Shown here: positions 1 through 9,556 of the stretch, in pieces | Numbering within the stretch: position 1 is the first letter of the stretch | Layout: each line of letters opens with the position of its first letter | Origin: Candidatus Gastranaerophilales bacterium | Lineage (GTDB): Bacteria; Cyanobacteriota; Vampirovibrionia; Gastranaerophilales; Gastranaerophilaceae | DNA length: 64,000 bases | Assembly: GCA_947624685.1 (NCBI GenBank) | Contig: CANQLJ010000005.1 | Coordinates: 1 to 64,000, forward strand | Reading direction: 5' to 3' | The notes under the pieces: generated by a model | The model's input: the letters and a program-made list of their open reading frames with translations, nothing else | What the model was told of the DNA's origin: nothing | Database searches by the model: none | Translations under genes and position numbers: made by a program

Positions 1-420
1 CTCGAACTTAGTGCACGTAAACACTGCATGCATCCACCCAAGCCGGGAATTTCTTTGGCTCCTGTGGTGCTCGGGCTCGCGCCCTGCGCTCCTACGTCGC
101 CGTCGTAGTGTTCCAACGCCAATTCTCAACGAATTGTCGTTTGGGAACACCGGCTCACGCCTTCTTTTCGGTTCACTTTTCTTTCTTTGTATTTCGGCGC
201 TTGAGAGACAAAGAAAGAAAAGTGAACAAATTAAGATGTAAAGAATATTATATCCAAGGTGAAGAGATTGCGGGTCGGAGCCCGCAATGACGGGGTATAG
301 TGGCTTACATCCCTGTATCGTGTCATGCTGAACTGGCGAGAATTTAGCGTGCATCGAATTTTCTGTTCGTATGAAGCATTTCAGCATCTGACCAAGTTGC
401 GAATCACCATGTACTATTCT
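1..420. repeat. Mosaic of intergenic palindromic repeats at the left flank of the phage cassette
   Basis: Perfect 20-bp inverted repeat GTTCACTTTTCTTTCTTTGT (171-190)/ACAAAGAAAGAAAAGTGAAC (208-227); ATTGCGGG-TCGGAG-CCCGCAAT hairpin (267-288); ATGCTGAA (325-332)/TTCAGCAT (380-387); imperfect GTGTTCC..GGAACAC hairpin (~108-150). No convincing CDS. Confidence 0.7.
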
Positions 421-539
421 TGCGCTATCTTATATGCCATACTACAAGTTTTCCACCATTAGTTGGGGCTTCTGCCCCAAAATTTTACTCATACAAACTC
501 AAAATCACACGATCTACTACAAAACGAAAGGAGAAAATT

Positions 540-746
540 ATGTGTTTTGTGAAAAGTTCCACCCCCGCTGTTACCCCTGTTACGGATCCGGCGCCGGAGC
601 CCGTTGTAAGGCACCAAGCGGATGCAAGCGCAACTAAAAATTCCGACAGAAATCAAATTGAAGGCTACAATCAAAACCTCAAAACTTCGCCCTACGGCAT
701 TGAAGAAGAAGCAAAAACAAGCAAAAAGACGCTTTTAGGAGATTAG
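540..746 (+). CDS. Small podovirus virion-associated protein (68 aa, MCF... N-terminus, ...KTLLG C-terminus)
   Basis: ATG at 540 after AAAGGAG; directly upstream of the portal gene; 'KKTLLG' C-terminus resembles small proteins near podoviral structural genes. Confidence 0.6.
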   Translation: MCFVKSSTPAVTPVTDPAPEPVVRHQADASATKNSDRNQIEGYNQNLKTSPYGIEEEAKTSKKTLLGD

Positions 747-753
747 AAACAAA

Positions 754-2388
754 ATGGAATTTTATGAAATTGAATATTTTTTAAAAAGAAAAAAAGAATT
801 AGAGGACATTTTTAATTTAATCAAACCGGATCTTCAAGAGCTTGCGGATTATTTTTCGCCAAGAAGCGTTCAATTTATCGCAAGAAACACAAGAAAACCG
901 ATTGTCAAAAACAAAAAAATCATTGATTCGACTCCTCTGATTGCGCTTCGAAATTTCGCTTCGGGGATGATGTCGGGCGCAACGAGCCCAACAAACCGCT
1001 GGTTTAAGACATCATTTGCAAATGTTGATTTAGCAAATGACTATTATCTTAAAAACTGGTGCTCAAAACAGGAAGAACTCACGCGAAGAATCCTTTATTC
1101 ATCAAATTTCTACCAATGTTTATGTGAAACATATAAACAGCTTGGCGTTTTCGGTTTCAGTGCGATGAGCCTTGAAGCGGACTATGAAAATGTCGTCAAT
1201 TTTAAGGTCTTGCCTATCGGTTCATATTTCTATGCAAGAAATTCAAAAGGTATAATCGACACATTCTCTAGGACTTATATGGAAACGGCAAAAAATATCG
1301 TCGAAAAATTTGGCACCAACTGCCCAAAAGAAATACTTGACGTTGCAAATGAGTCGCCCATGAAACAATTTGAACTTGTTCATTTTGTGGAAGCAAATAA
1401 ATTTCATCGTTTAAATTCTTTAAGTTCAAGATATAAAAAATTCATTTCGGTTGTTATATTGCCGTCTAAAAATGAATTCCTCTCGATAAGCGGTTTTGAT
1501 AAATTCCCCTATGTTGTTTTTGAAACGTCAAATACCGCCGATTGCGACTATCCGACAGACAGCCCCGGGGTAAACGCTCTAGCTGATGTTAAACAGCTTA
1601 TGACAATGGTTAAAGAATACGCTAAAGCCGTCAAAAAAATTGTCTGCCCGACATATAAAGGCCCCGCGAGCTTAAAAAATAAAAAACTCGCCGATGTCCC
1701 CGGTGCCTACATTGAAGAAGACGAAAACGGCCGCGGCATAAGTCCCGTCTATGAAGTGAACCCAAGGGTATTAGAATTAAAACAAGAAAAAGATGAACTT
1801 AAACAAGCGATAAAAGAACATTTCTATAACGATTTATTTGCAATGATTCTATCTACCGCACAAAGGGGCAGAACGGCGACAGAGGTTAATGAGCTCAAAG
1901 AAGAAAAGATGGTGCTTTTATCTCCCTTGCTTGAACAAATCCATATTGCACTAAGACAAATATTAAATTGGATTTATCAACAAGAACTCAAAGTCGGGAT
2001 ACTTGAACCCCTGAAAGATAAATATAACGATTCATGTCTTGAAATAGAATTTGTTTCAAGCCTCGCCCAAGCTCAAAAAGTCTCCAATATCTCAAGCATC
2101 GAAAGATTCACAACATTTGTATCAAACATCGCAAATTCAATCGATCCTATATTAAAATCCAAATTAAACGGTGAAAAAATAATCGAAGACTATGCCCATT
2201 TTGCAAATATCAGCCCGGCTCAAATAGTTCCAAAAGATGAGTTAGATAAGATAAGAGACGAACTAAAAAATTCTCAAAACCAACAAAATCAACTCACTGC
2301 TCTTAAAGAAGGAAGCCAAATAATACAAAATATGGGCGGAGTTGATTCTTTTGGGGCGGATTTATTGAATCGTTTCGGTGTAATTTAA
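754..2388 (+). CDS. Head-to-tail connector / portal protein (T7 gp8-like)
   Basis: 544 aa; N-terminal 'FASGMMSGATSPTNRWFKTSF' typical of the head-tail connecting protein family. Confidence 0.9.
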   Translation: MEFYEIEYFLKRKKELEDIFNLIKPDLQELADYFSPRSVQFIARNTRKPIVKNKKIIDSTPLIALRNFASGMMSGATSPTNRWFKTSFANVDLANDYYLKNWCSKQEELTRRILYSSNFYQCLCETYKQLGVFGFSAMSLEADYENVVNFKVLPIGSYFYARNSKGIIDTFSRTYMETAKNIVEKFGTNCPKEILDVANESPMKQFELVHFVEANKFHRLNSLSSRYKKFISVVILPSKNEFLSISGFDKFPYVVFETSNTADCDYPTDSPGVNALADVKQLMTMVKEYAKAVKKIVCPTYKGPASLKNKKLADVPGAYIEEDENGRGISPVYEVNPRVLELKQEKDELKQAIKEHFYNDLFAMILSTAQRGRTATEVNELKEEKMVLLSPLLEQIHIALRQILNWIYQQELKVGILEPLKDKYNDSCLEIEFVSSLAQAQKVSNISSIERFTTFVSNIANSIDPILKSKLNGEKIIEDYAHFANISPAQIVPKDELDKIRDELKNSQNQQNQLTALKEGSQIIQNMGGVDSFGADLLNRFGVI

Positions 2389-2406
2389 AAAAGATTGGAT
2401 AATTTA

Positions 2407-3315
2407 ATGGAAAATATTATAAAAAGTGTCAGTTATATTGAATTTTTAAACAAAGTGACATCAATTTCAAACGAACTTCTCTATAATTCCAAAGACGGCT
2501 TTATGATGCAAAAATCAAAAGACGGGGTTTTAGGCTATAGCGATAAATTAAAAAAATTCGAATATGAATTATCAAAAATCGCGCAAGATACGGATTTTTC
2601 AAATGCCGATGATGTTATTAAAAAAAGAAAAGAAATATTTTCCCTCGCTTTGATAAACCACGCCAAAGAACAGTTGAGCGTTTGGATTGATGAAGTTTTT
2701 CAAGATTTTATCGAAAACTCGATGTTTGAAGTTTCGATAAACAAGAAAAATGCCGATTTTGAAAAAAACAATATTTTAAGCGTTCTTACTTGGTTTTGCA
2801 AGGTTAAAAATTATGATGAAGAAAGCTATGAAAAAATGTTAAACGAATTAAACATCAGATTTAAAAGAGTATTAAATTCTTCCGACAATGACTATCTGCC
2901 AAAGACTGCCGCAAATAAAACAAACGAAAACGAGTTTTTGAAATTGTGGGATATGATTTTGGAAAATCAAGACGAATTTTTAAACTATGATTTAGATTCA
3001 AAAATAAATCTGCTTTCGGATGAAGATATTAAATATTTTCAAAATGTCAAAAACAAAATCCAAACTTACAAAAAAAATTCAATAAAAGATGAGATAATTC
3101 TCATTAATTCTTCGATGAAAATTGCAAAAATTACCGAAAATTCCAAAAAATATGACTTCATCAAACAAATTTTAAACGATTTTTGTTTGTTTTATGAACA
3201 AAACAAACTCTTGGAAGAAAAAGACAAAATTGAAATAATCAAAAGAAGACTGCATCTTTTCTTAAACAAAGAAACAAAAACATCAAGCTATTTTGAAAAA
3301 CTATTTTCTCTTTGA
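2407..3315 (+). CDS. Hypothetical phage protein between portal and scaffold genes
   Basis: ORF collinear with the structural module; ATG at 2407 (track start is TTG 2395). Confidence 0.6.
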   Translation: MENIIKSVSYIEFLNKVTSISNELLYNSKDGFMMQKSKDGVLGYSDKLKKFEYELSKIAQDTDFSNADDVIKKRKEIFSLALINHAKEQLSVWIDEVFQDFIENSMFEVSINKKNADFEKNNILSVLTWFCKVKNYDEESYEKMLNELNIRFKRVLNSSDNDYLPKTAANKTNENEFLKLWDMILENQDEFLNYDLDSKINLLSDEDIKYFQNVKNKIQTYKKNSIKDEIILINSSMKIAKITENSKKYDFIKQILNDFCLFYEQNKLLEEKDKIEIIKRRLHLFLNKETKTSSYFEKLFSL

Positions 3316-3732
3316 TTGTTCAATTGTGCAAACTTTTGGATTGATTAGATATTTTTGGAAAATTTCACCGTTTGAAGTTAATTTTGCTTCAAAGATTTTA
3401 TTTTTGGCGATTTGTTTTGGAAATTCTTTATAGAATCTTTCCATTGACCCTGTCATGAAATCTAATTGGTCTTGGCTGAAATTACATACAAGCGTTTCGT
3501 AATCCTTGCCTTGATAGATTTTTTCTTTATATTGACAGGTGTTTCCTTTTGCTTTTTTTAAAGTGATTGTTATATTAAATGTTTCATTTTTATATTCGGC
3601 AGAGCCGCTTTGGCTATATTCTTCGCAAGTTTTGAGTGCTTTTGAAAAGTCTGTTTGACAAAAAGCAAAATCAGATGTTGTTAAAAATGCGATTAACAGA
3701 AGCAATAGTGATGATTTATAAAGTTTTTTCAT
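3301..3732 (-). CDS. Putative secreted/periplasmic protein, moron-like
   Basis: Opposite strand inside the phage structural operon; signal peptide 'MKKLYKSSLLLLLIAFLTTSDFAFC'; internal ATG at 3732 preceded by GGAGGGG. Confidence 0.7.
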   Translation of the reverse strand: MKKLYKSSLLLLLIAFLTTSDFAFCQTDFSKALKTCEEYSQSGSAEYKNETFNITITLKKAKGNTCQYKEKIYQGKDYETLVCNFSQDQLDFMTGSMERFYKEFPKQIAKNKIFEAKLTSNGEIFQKYLINPKVCTIEQSKRK

Positions 3733-3759
3733 AAAACTTATCCCCTCCATTTACTTTAG

Positions 3760-3790
3760 ATTATAACACACAGAAAGGACAAAAATGCAA
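3760..3790 (-). promoter_or_regulatory. Putative sigma70-like promoter for the moron-like gene
   Basis: Minus-strand TATAAT at 3765-3760, weak -35 (TTGCAT) ~19 bp upstream. Confidence 0.5.
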
Positions 3791-4342
3791 CAAACAGTTA
3801 ATAATAAATTTTGTCTCAAGGACAAAAAAGACCTTAATCTCTTTGGAAAACCGGAAAAATACGATTATTCAAAATTTACAAATTTACAAGATTTTGACTG
3901 GGACAATGAGCTTGCGGATAAATTTTCCCCGATTGCTCAAAAATTAAACCTCTCCCAAGACTCAATCGATATGCTTTTGGAGCTTGCGCTTGAAATGTCA
4001 AACAAGCAAAAAGCCTTCTATGACAAAGAAGAAAATATGAGATATATCGATAATATCGAAAAATATAACAAATTATTTTATCAGGATAAAGAGTTGCCAA
4101 ACGTTAATTCTATTCGAATCAGAGAATATATGGAAGTGGCAAATGAAGCATATAGTGAATTTACATCACCAAAACTAAAAGAAATATTAGAAAAAACGGG
4201 CCTTAACTATCATCCCGAATTAATAAAAATGTTTCACAAAATCGGTGAATTATCAAAAGAGGATAATCTATCCCACTATGGAAAGCCAAAAACAGAAGAA
4301 TTAACGCCTGCGCAAATTCTATACGGTACATCTAATAAGTAA
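3785..4342 (+). CDS. Putative head scaffold/assembly protein
   Basis: 185 aa directly upstream of the capsid gene; 'HPELIKMFHKIGELSKED' segment seen in podovirus head-assembly proteins. Confidence 0.6.
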   Translation: MQQTVNNKFCLKDKKDLNLFGKPEKYDYSKFTNLQDFDWDNELADKFSPIAQKLNLSQDSIDMLLELALEMSNKQKAFYDKEENMRYIDNIEKYNKLFYQDKELPNVNSIRIREYMEVANEAYSEFTSPKLKEILEKTGLNYHPELIKMFHKIGELSKEDNLSHYGKPKTEELTPAQILYGTSNK

Positions 4343-4356
4343 AAAAGGAGGAAAAA

Positions 4357-5352
4357 ATGGCAGTAATAGGTAATACTTATTTAACATTAAAAGACAAATT
4401 GGCAATGAGCGAAAACGGCAAAGCGGCAAGCGCTATTGTTGATTTATTGGCTCAATCAAATTCATTAATTGAAGACGCGGTAGTAAGAGAATGTAACGAA
4501 GGTTCAACCCATAAAACAACCGTTCGAAACGGTTTACCTGAAGTTGAATTTAGAAAATTCTATCAAGGCGTAGCTTCATCTAAAGGTGAATACACTCAAA
4601 TCACAGATACTACAGGCATGTTGGAAGTTTATTCACAAGTCGATAAATCATTGGCTGATTTAGAAGGCGACACACAACAATTCAGGATGAATGAAGCTCA
4701 AGCATTTTTAGAATCAATGAACAACACCGTCCAACAAAATATTTTCTACGGTTCAAAAGCAACAAACCCTGCAGGGTTCGACGGGCTTGCCGTTAGATAT
4801 AATAAAATCTCATCCGACGTTAATTCAATAGGCTATAGAGTCCTTGATGCGGGCGGAAAATCGAACACAAATACATCAATCTGGTTTATTACCTGGGGCG
4901 ACTTACACACCCATTTATTATATCCGAAGGGTTCCGCTGCCGGATTGTTGCATACCGACAAAGGCGCTCAAACGGCAACAGATAGTAACGGAAATATGTA
5001 TGAAGTTTACAGAGACCACTTCAAATGGGATATAGGAATGACCGTTCGCGACTTCCGCTCGACTTGCAGAATTGCAAATATTGATGTAACGACGCTTGAT
5101 AGCGAAGATGCGCCTGATTTAATTAAACTTATGGTTCAAGCATACCATAGAATCAATCGTTTCTCTAAAACAGGCAACACCGTAATTTATTGTAACGATA
5201 CGATTATGACACATTTACATTTCCAAGCAATGAACAAAACAAACGTAAGATTATCAGTCGATGACATTGCGGGAAAACCGATTGTAACGTTTTTGGGAAT
5301 CCCGGTTAAATGTGCCGATCAAATCACAAACGACGAAAAACAAGTCAAGTAG
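4357..5352 (+). CDS. Major capsid protein, epsilon15 gp7-like
   Basis: 'TTVRNGLPEVEFRKFYQGV', 'GMLEVYSQVDKSLADL', 'FRMNEAQAFLESMNNTVQQNIFYG...FDGLAVRY' pattern; strong RBS AAGGAGG. Confidence 0.92.
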   Translation: MAVIGNTYLTLKDKLAMSENGKAASAIVDLLAQSNSLIEDAVVRECNEGSTHKTTVRNGLPEVEFRKFYQGVASSKGEYTQITDTTGMLEVYSQVDKSLADLEGDTQQFRMNEAQAFLESMNNTVQQNIFYGSKATNPAGFDGLAVRYNKISSDVNSIGYRVLDAGGKSNTNTSIWFITWGDLHTHLLYPKGSAAGLLHTDKGAQTATDSNGNMYEVYRDHFKWDIGMTVRDFRSTCRIANIDVTTLDSEDAPDLIKLMVQAYHRINRFSKTGNTVIYCNDTIMTHLHFQAMNKTNVRLSVDDIAGKPIVTFLGIPVKCADQITNDEKQVK

Positions 5353-5374
5353 TCTTATTTAGAAAGGAAAAATA

Positions 5375-5767
5375 ATGTTATTAGATTTACAAAATTTATT
5401 TTCAGATAATCAAAAAATTACAACAGGTACAATTTATTCCGACAATATCATAAGCTTTGGCAAAAATGATGTTTCATTTGCGCCTTTAATTATCCAGGTT
5501 GTTGAAGATTTTTCCGATTTAACGAGCCTTAAAGTCACTATCCAAACAAGCGACACAGCGGAATTTTCTTCAAGCACCGATTTAATTGAAGCAACAATGC
5601 TTTTAGATAATCTTAAAGCGGGAGCAAAATTCCCGATTAGCCACTTACCAAAAGGCAATAAAGGCTATATGAGAATTGCTTATGAGGTATCGGGAACAAC
5701 AGAAACCACAGGCGCAATCACAGCCGGCGTTACAACATGTAACGGTCTTGAAATCCATGAGATATAA
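5375..5767 (+). CDS. Bbp16-like capsid cement protein
   Basis: 'LLDLQNLFSDNQKIT', 'LIIQVVEDFSDLTSLKVTIQTSDT', 'FPISHLPKGNKGYMRIAYEVSG...GAITAGV' pattern; follows the capsid gene. Confidence 0.85.
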   Translation: MLLDLQNLFSDNQKITTGTIYSDNIISFGKNDVSFAPLIIQVVEDFSDLTSLKVTIQTSDTAEFSSSTDLIEATMLLDNLKAGAKFPISHLPKGNKGYMRIAYEVSGTTETTGAITAGVTTCNGLEIHEI

Positions 5768-5786
5768 AAACTTCTTTTAACCCTTT

Positions 5787-5817
5787 ACGTGGGCTAAATT
5801 TAGCCCACGTTTTTTTA
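5787..5817 (+). terminator. Rho-independent terminator after capsid/cement genes
   Basis: Perfect 24-bp palindrome ACGTGGGCTAAATTTAGCCCACGT followed by TTTTTT. Confidence 0.9.
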
Positions 5818-5842
5818 AATATGATAAAAACTAGGAGGAAAA

Positions 5843-6412
5843 ATGTGTACACCTGATGTTACTGCAATCGTAACTCTTGCAAGCAAGGCTACAAGCATGT
5901 TTAGTGACGTAATGAAAGAAAAAGAAACCGAAAAGAACTATGACTACAGAATCCAAATGGCTGTTAATAATGCAAACTTAGCAAAAAATGAAGCCTTAAA
6001 ACAGCAGCAGATGGGAATAGATTCTTCAAGAAAAGAATATCTCGATAAATCAAGGCAAATTGCAGCCTTAAAGGCAAAAAACGCCGCAAGCAATTTAGAT
6101 ATTTATTCTTCAACCGATATGTTCAACTACAACGATATTAATGATATGGCGCTAAACAGCTCCCAAGACGTAAAAGACCAATATCAGCAAAAAGCAAATT
6201 CATATTTTGATAAAGCAAATGACTATCTTTATCAAGCGCAGGACTATAAAAACGAATATAAAGAAATAAAACGAAAACAAAAATGGGCCCGCTTAGATTC
6301 CGGCTTCACGGTTGCAAACAAATGGTTTGAATCGTCGGATGACAATTCTTCTTCAAGCTCCAAAAATAAACCGGGGCCCTTTGATGTCACAATACTGGAA
6401 AGTTTACTTTAA
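5843..6412 (+). CDS. Internal virion/ejection protein, T7 gp14-like
   Basis: 'MCTPDVTAIVTLASKATSMFS' N-terminus, Ala/Gln/Asn-rich helical body; position upstream of tail tubular genes. Confidence 0.65.
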   Translation: MCTPDVTAIVTLASKATSMFSDVMKEKETEKNYDYRIQMAVNNANLAKNEALKQQQMGIDSSRKEYLDKSRQIAALKAKNAASNLDIYSSTDMFNYNDINDMALNSSQDVKDQYQQKANSYFDKANDYLYQAQDYKNEYKEIKRKQKWARLDSGFTVANKWFESSDDNSSSSSKNKPGPFDVTILESLL

Positions 6413-6434
6413 TAGCGGAGGTTAAAAAAGATAA

Positions 6435-7028
6435 ATGCTTATATCTAAAGCACAAATTTTTAATATAACATTAAACATTTTAGGCGTTTCAATGCCTCTT
6501 GAAAATGCAGACAGCAACGACAACAGAGCAATACTGTTAAACAACTATTATAATTTGGCAAGAGATTTTGTCTTAAAAGATTTTGACTGGAACTTTGCAA
6601 GTGTTTTTAGGGAGTTATCCCTTGTTGAGAAACAAAACTATGCTTCAGGCTATAAATATTGCTATAGCTATCCTAACGATTGCATTTGCGCTCGGGATTT
6701 ATTTGAAAGTGATAATTTTGTTATGCAAAAATTCATCGTATCATCTTCTCTTGACGGGCAAACGCTCATTTTAACCGATACAAAAGATGCGATATTAAGA
6801 TATACAAAAAGAATAGACAAAGAGATTTATTTTTCAAGCGAATTTTCAATGGCTTTGGCATATTATCTTGCGTCTTTGACGTCAAATGTCATAGTGGGAA
6901 GCATTCAAAAGGGCGAATTGGCTTTTGAAAAATATCAAAAAATCATAAAACACGCAAAAGTCTTAAATGCTTCGGAAGGTGCGGGCTATATTTATGATGA
7001 GAGCACATATTTGGATTCAAGGAGCTAG
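6435..7028 (+). CDS. Tail tubular protein A (T7 gp11-like)
   Basis: 197 aa; 'ARDFVLKDFDWNFA' and 'YPNDCICARDLF' pattern; precedes the gp12-like gene. Confidence 0.8.
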   Translation: MLISKAQIFNITLNILGVSMPLENADSNDNRAILLNNYYNLARDFVLKDFDWNFASVFRELSLVEKQNYASGYKYCYSYPNDCICARDLFESDNFVMQKFIVSSSLDGQTLILTDTKDAILRYTKRIDKEIYFSSEFSMALAYYLASLTSNVIVGSIQKGELAFEKYQKIIKHAKVLNASEGAGYIYDESTYLDSRS

Positions 7029-7031
7029 TTT

Positions 7032-9095
7032 ATGAGTATCAGAGTGAGCCAAAATTCTTTTTCAAAAGGAATAATCTCGCCTTCTTTACAAGGAAGGGTT
7101 GATTTAGAGCAATACGCTCTGGGCGTAAAAAATATCAAAAACGGTTTTGTCTTGCAGGAAGGCTGCGTTGTAAATCGTGCCGGGCTTGAATTTTTAAATG
7201 AAGTTAAATATAGCGATAAAAAAACAAGATTAATTCCTTTTGTATTTAATTTAAACCAAAGCTATATCATTGAAGCGGGCGAGAAATATTTTAGATTTAT
7301 TAAAGACGGCGCCTATATTTTAGATGACGATAATGAAATATATGAAATTGAGACCCCTTATCTTGAAGATGATATTTTTGAGCTGGATTTCGTGCAGCAA
7401 GCGGACGTTATGACCCTTGTTCACAAAAATTACAGACCTTGCGAGCTTTCAAGATTTAATCATAACAGTTGGGTGATAAATGAGATTAATTTTAAATCAA
7501 AAATCGAACCGCCCTCTAATGTTACGGCAAAATATTCAGGTTCAACTTCATCAAACACAACAACATATACTTATGTTGTTTGCAGCGTCGATAAAACAAA
7601 CGAAGAAAGTTCAAGAAGCAAAGAAGTCAATGTCACAGGTCACCTGGAAGCCTATTGGACAACGGCAGAAAACATTACAATCAGCTGGGATAAAGTTGAT
7701 GATGCGATAGAATATAATATCTACAGGGCCGTAAACGGGATATTCGGCTATGTCGGCACAAGTAACGGCGATAAGACATTTTTTGTCGATAACAATATTG
7801 AACCTGATTTATCAAGTTGTGCGCCCGTTTTTCAAAATCCTTTTGAACAAGAAAATCCTTCTTGCGTTTGTTATTTTCAGCAAAGAAAAGTTTTTGCCTG
7901 TTCAAATGAGTCTCCGCAGACTTTTTGGGCTTCTCAAAGCGGAACAAACAATAATTTCAATATTTCAAGACCTCTTAATTCCACAGACTCAATTAAAATG
8001 AGCATCTATGATAATGTTGCAAACGAAATACAACATCTTATACCTTTTGACGATTTAATCGTTATGACAACAAACGCCGAATGGGCGCTCAATGGTTCAG
8101 ACGGTGTATTTTGTGCCAATCCTGCTCCTATTGCAAATTTGCAATCATATTACGGCTCATCAAAAATAAAACCTGTCGTATCCGGCTCAATGGTATTATT
8201 TGTGCAATCCGGGGGAAATATATTAAGAGATTTGGGATATAACTATCTTTCCGATTCTTATGACGGCGAGGAATTGACTTTATTTGCCAACCATCTTTTT
8301 GAAAATAAAAAGATTGTTTCAATGGCTTATGCCAAAGAGCCGCACAGAATGGTCATTTGCACAATGTCAGACGGAACGCTCAATTGTCTTACATATAACC
8401 CAAAACAAAAAATCTCCGCATGGCACACTCACACCACCCAGGGAAAATTTGAATGTGTCACGACAATTCGCGAAAATAACGAAGATATTGCATATTTTAT
8501 AATTAATCGCGAAATAAACGGAGAAAACAAAAGATATATTGAAAGATTCAAATCAAGACAAATCACTTCGCTTAAAGATTCGTTTTTCTTGGATTGTGCG
8601 CTTAGTGCTCATTTTGAGCAAAAGGTCGAAAAAATAACCGATTTATCTCATTTGAAAAATTGCAAAGTCAATGCACTTTTGGATTATGGGGTGATTGAGG
8701 ATTTGAAAGTCGATGAAAACGGAGTTTTAAAGCTTCCTTATCCTTCAAATGATGTCTTAGTCGGGCTTCCTTATGCTTTTGAACTTGAAACGCTCAATTT
8801 AGAAAGCGAAGGCACACTTGGGATAAATAAGATTATAAATAAGGTTGAAGTTAAGATATTAAATTCCAGAGAAGACTTTTTTATAGAAAACGAAAATGAA
8901 ACACTCTGTCAAAACGCAAGAAGCCACAGAAGTATCAATAATCCAACCGAACTTTTTTCAAAAAGTGTCGAATTTTGTCCGCTATATAGCGCAAAACCGG
9001 CTGTCAGTATAAAAATAGTCCAAAAATATCCGCTGCCTTTAAATATCTTGGCTATATCATCGACCATATCGCTCCAAGAGGTTGAAGCACAATGA
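7032..9095 (+). CDS. Tail tubular protein B (T7 gp12-like)
   Basis: 'QNSFSKGIISPSLQGRVDLEQYALGVKNIKNGFVLQEGCVVNRAGLEF' N-terminus. Confidence 0.88.
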   Translation: MSIRVSQNSFSKGIISPSLQGRVDLEQYALGVKNIKNGFVLQEGCVVNRAGLEFLNEVKYSDKKTRLIPFVFNLNQSYIIEAGEKYFRFIKDGAYILDDDNEIYEIETPYLEDDIFELDFVQQADVMTLVHKNYRPCELSRFNHNSWVINEINFKSKIEPPSNVTAKYSGSTSSNTTTYTYVVCSVDKTNEESSRSKEVNVTGHLEAYWTTAENITISWDKVDDAIEYNIYRAVNGIFGYVGTSNGDKTFFVDNNIEPDLSSCAPVFQNPFEQENPSCVCYFQQRKVFACSNESPQTFWASQSGTNNNFNISRPLNSTDSIKMSIYDNVANEIQHLIPFDDLIVMTTNAEWALNGSDGVFCANPAPIANLQSYYGSSKIKPVVSGSMVLFVQSGGNILRDLGYNYLSDSYDGEELTLFANHLFENKKIVSMAYAKEPHRMVICTMSDGTLNCLTYNPKQKISAWHTHTTQGKFECVTTIRENNEDIAYFIINREINGENKRYIERFKSRQITSLKDSFFLDCALSAHFEQKVEKITDLSHLKNCKVNALLDYGVIEDLKVDENGVLKLPYPSNDVLVGLPYAFELETLNLESEGTLGINKIINKVEVKILNSREDFFIENENETLCQNARSHRSINNPTELFSKSVEFCPLYSAKPAVSIKIVQKYPLPLNILAISSTISLQEVEAQ

Positions 9096-9556
9096 TAGAG
9101 ATGAAAATTACAAAAGAAAATATCTTAAAAATCCTTGATAATCTGAATCAAAACGATAAAGAAGAAATGAAACTGTTTTATCAAAACTATTCAAAAAAGG
9201 ATTTTATTGATATTTGTTTCAGCAAAAAAAGCGAAATTTATATTGTCGGATTAGATGATATGACCCCGGTTGCGCTTGGCGGAATATACAGAACTCAAAA
9301 CAGCGATTCAAAAGCGCAGCTTTGGCTTCTGTCTACTGATGGCGTTAAAAATATAAAAAATGAATTTTTTAAATATTTGAAATCAAAAATAATATATTTT
9401 CAGTCAAAATTTCAAATATTATATAACGTCATTTATAAATCTAATTTTAAGATATTAAAATTTTTGAAAAAATTTGATTTCAAAGTGTTTGAGCTTGAGG
9501 ATTCGAATTTTAAATTATTTTATTTTAACAAAAAAGGAGGAAAAATTGATATATGA
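9092..9556 (+). CDS. GNAT-like phage protein (T7 gp13 internal virion protein A-like)
   Basis: 'GLDDMTPVALGGIY....AQLWLLSTDGVKN' pattern; overlaps the gp12-like stop. Confidence 0.65.
   Translation: MIEMKITKENILKILDNLNQNDKEEMKLFYQNYSKKDFIDICFSKKSEIYIVGLDDMTPVALGGIYRTQNSDSKAQLWLLSTDGVKNIKNEFFKYLKSKIIYFQSKFQILYNVIYKSNFKILKFLKKFDFKVFELEDSNFKLFYFNKKGGKIDI

Noticed and set aside
11-290. Track ORFs of 76 and 60 aa at the left edge
   Set aside because: They are translations of palindromic intergenic repeats with no RBS or coding signature.
7681-7947. Antisense 88-aa ORF inside the gp12-like gene
   Set aside because: Shadow ORF of a strongly supported CDS on the opposite strand; same applies to most antisense and out-of-frame ORFs in the track.
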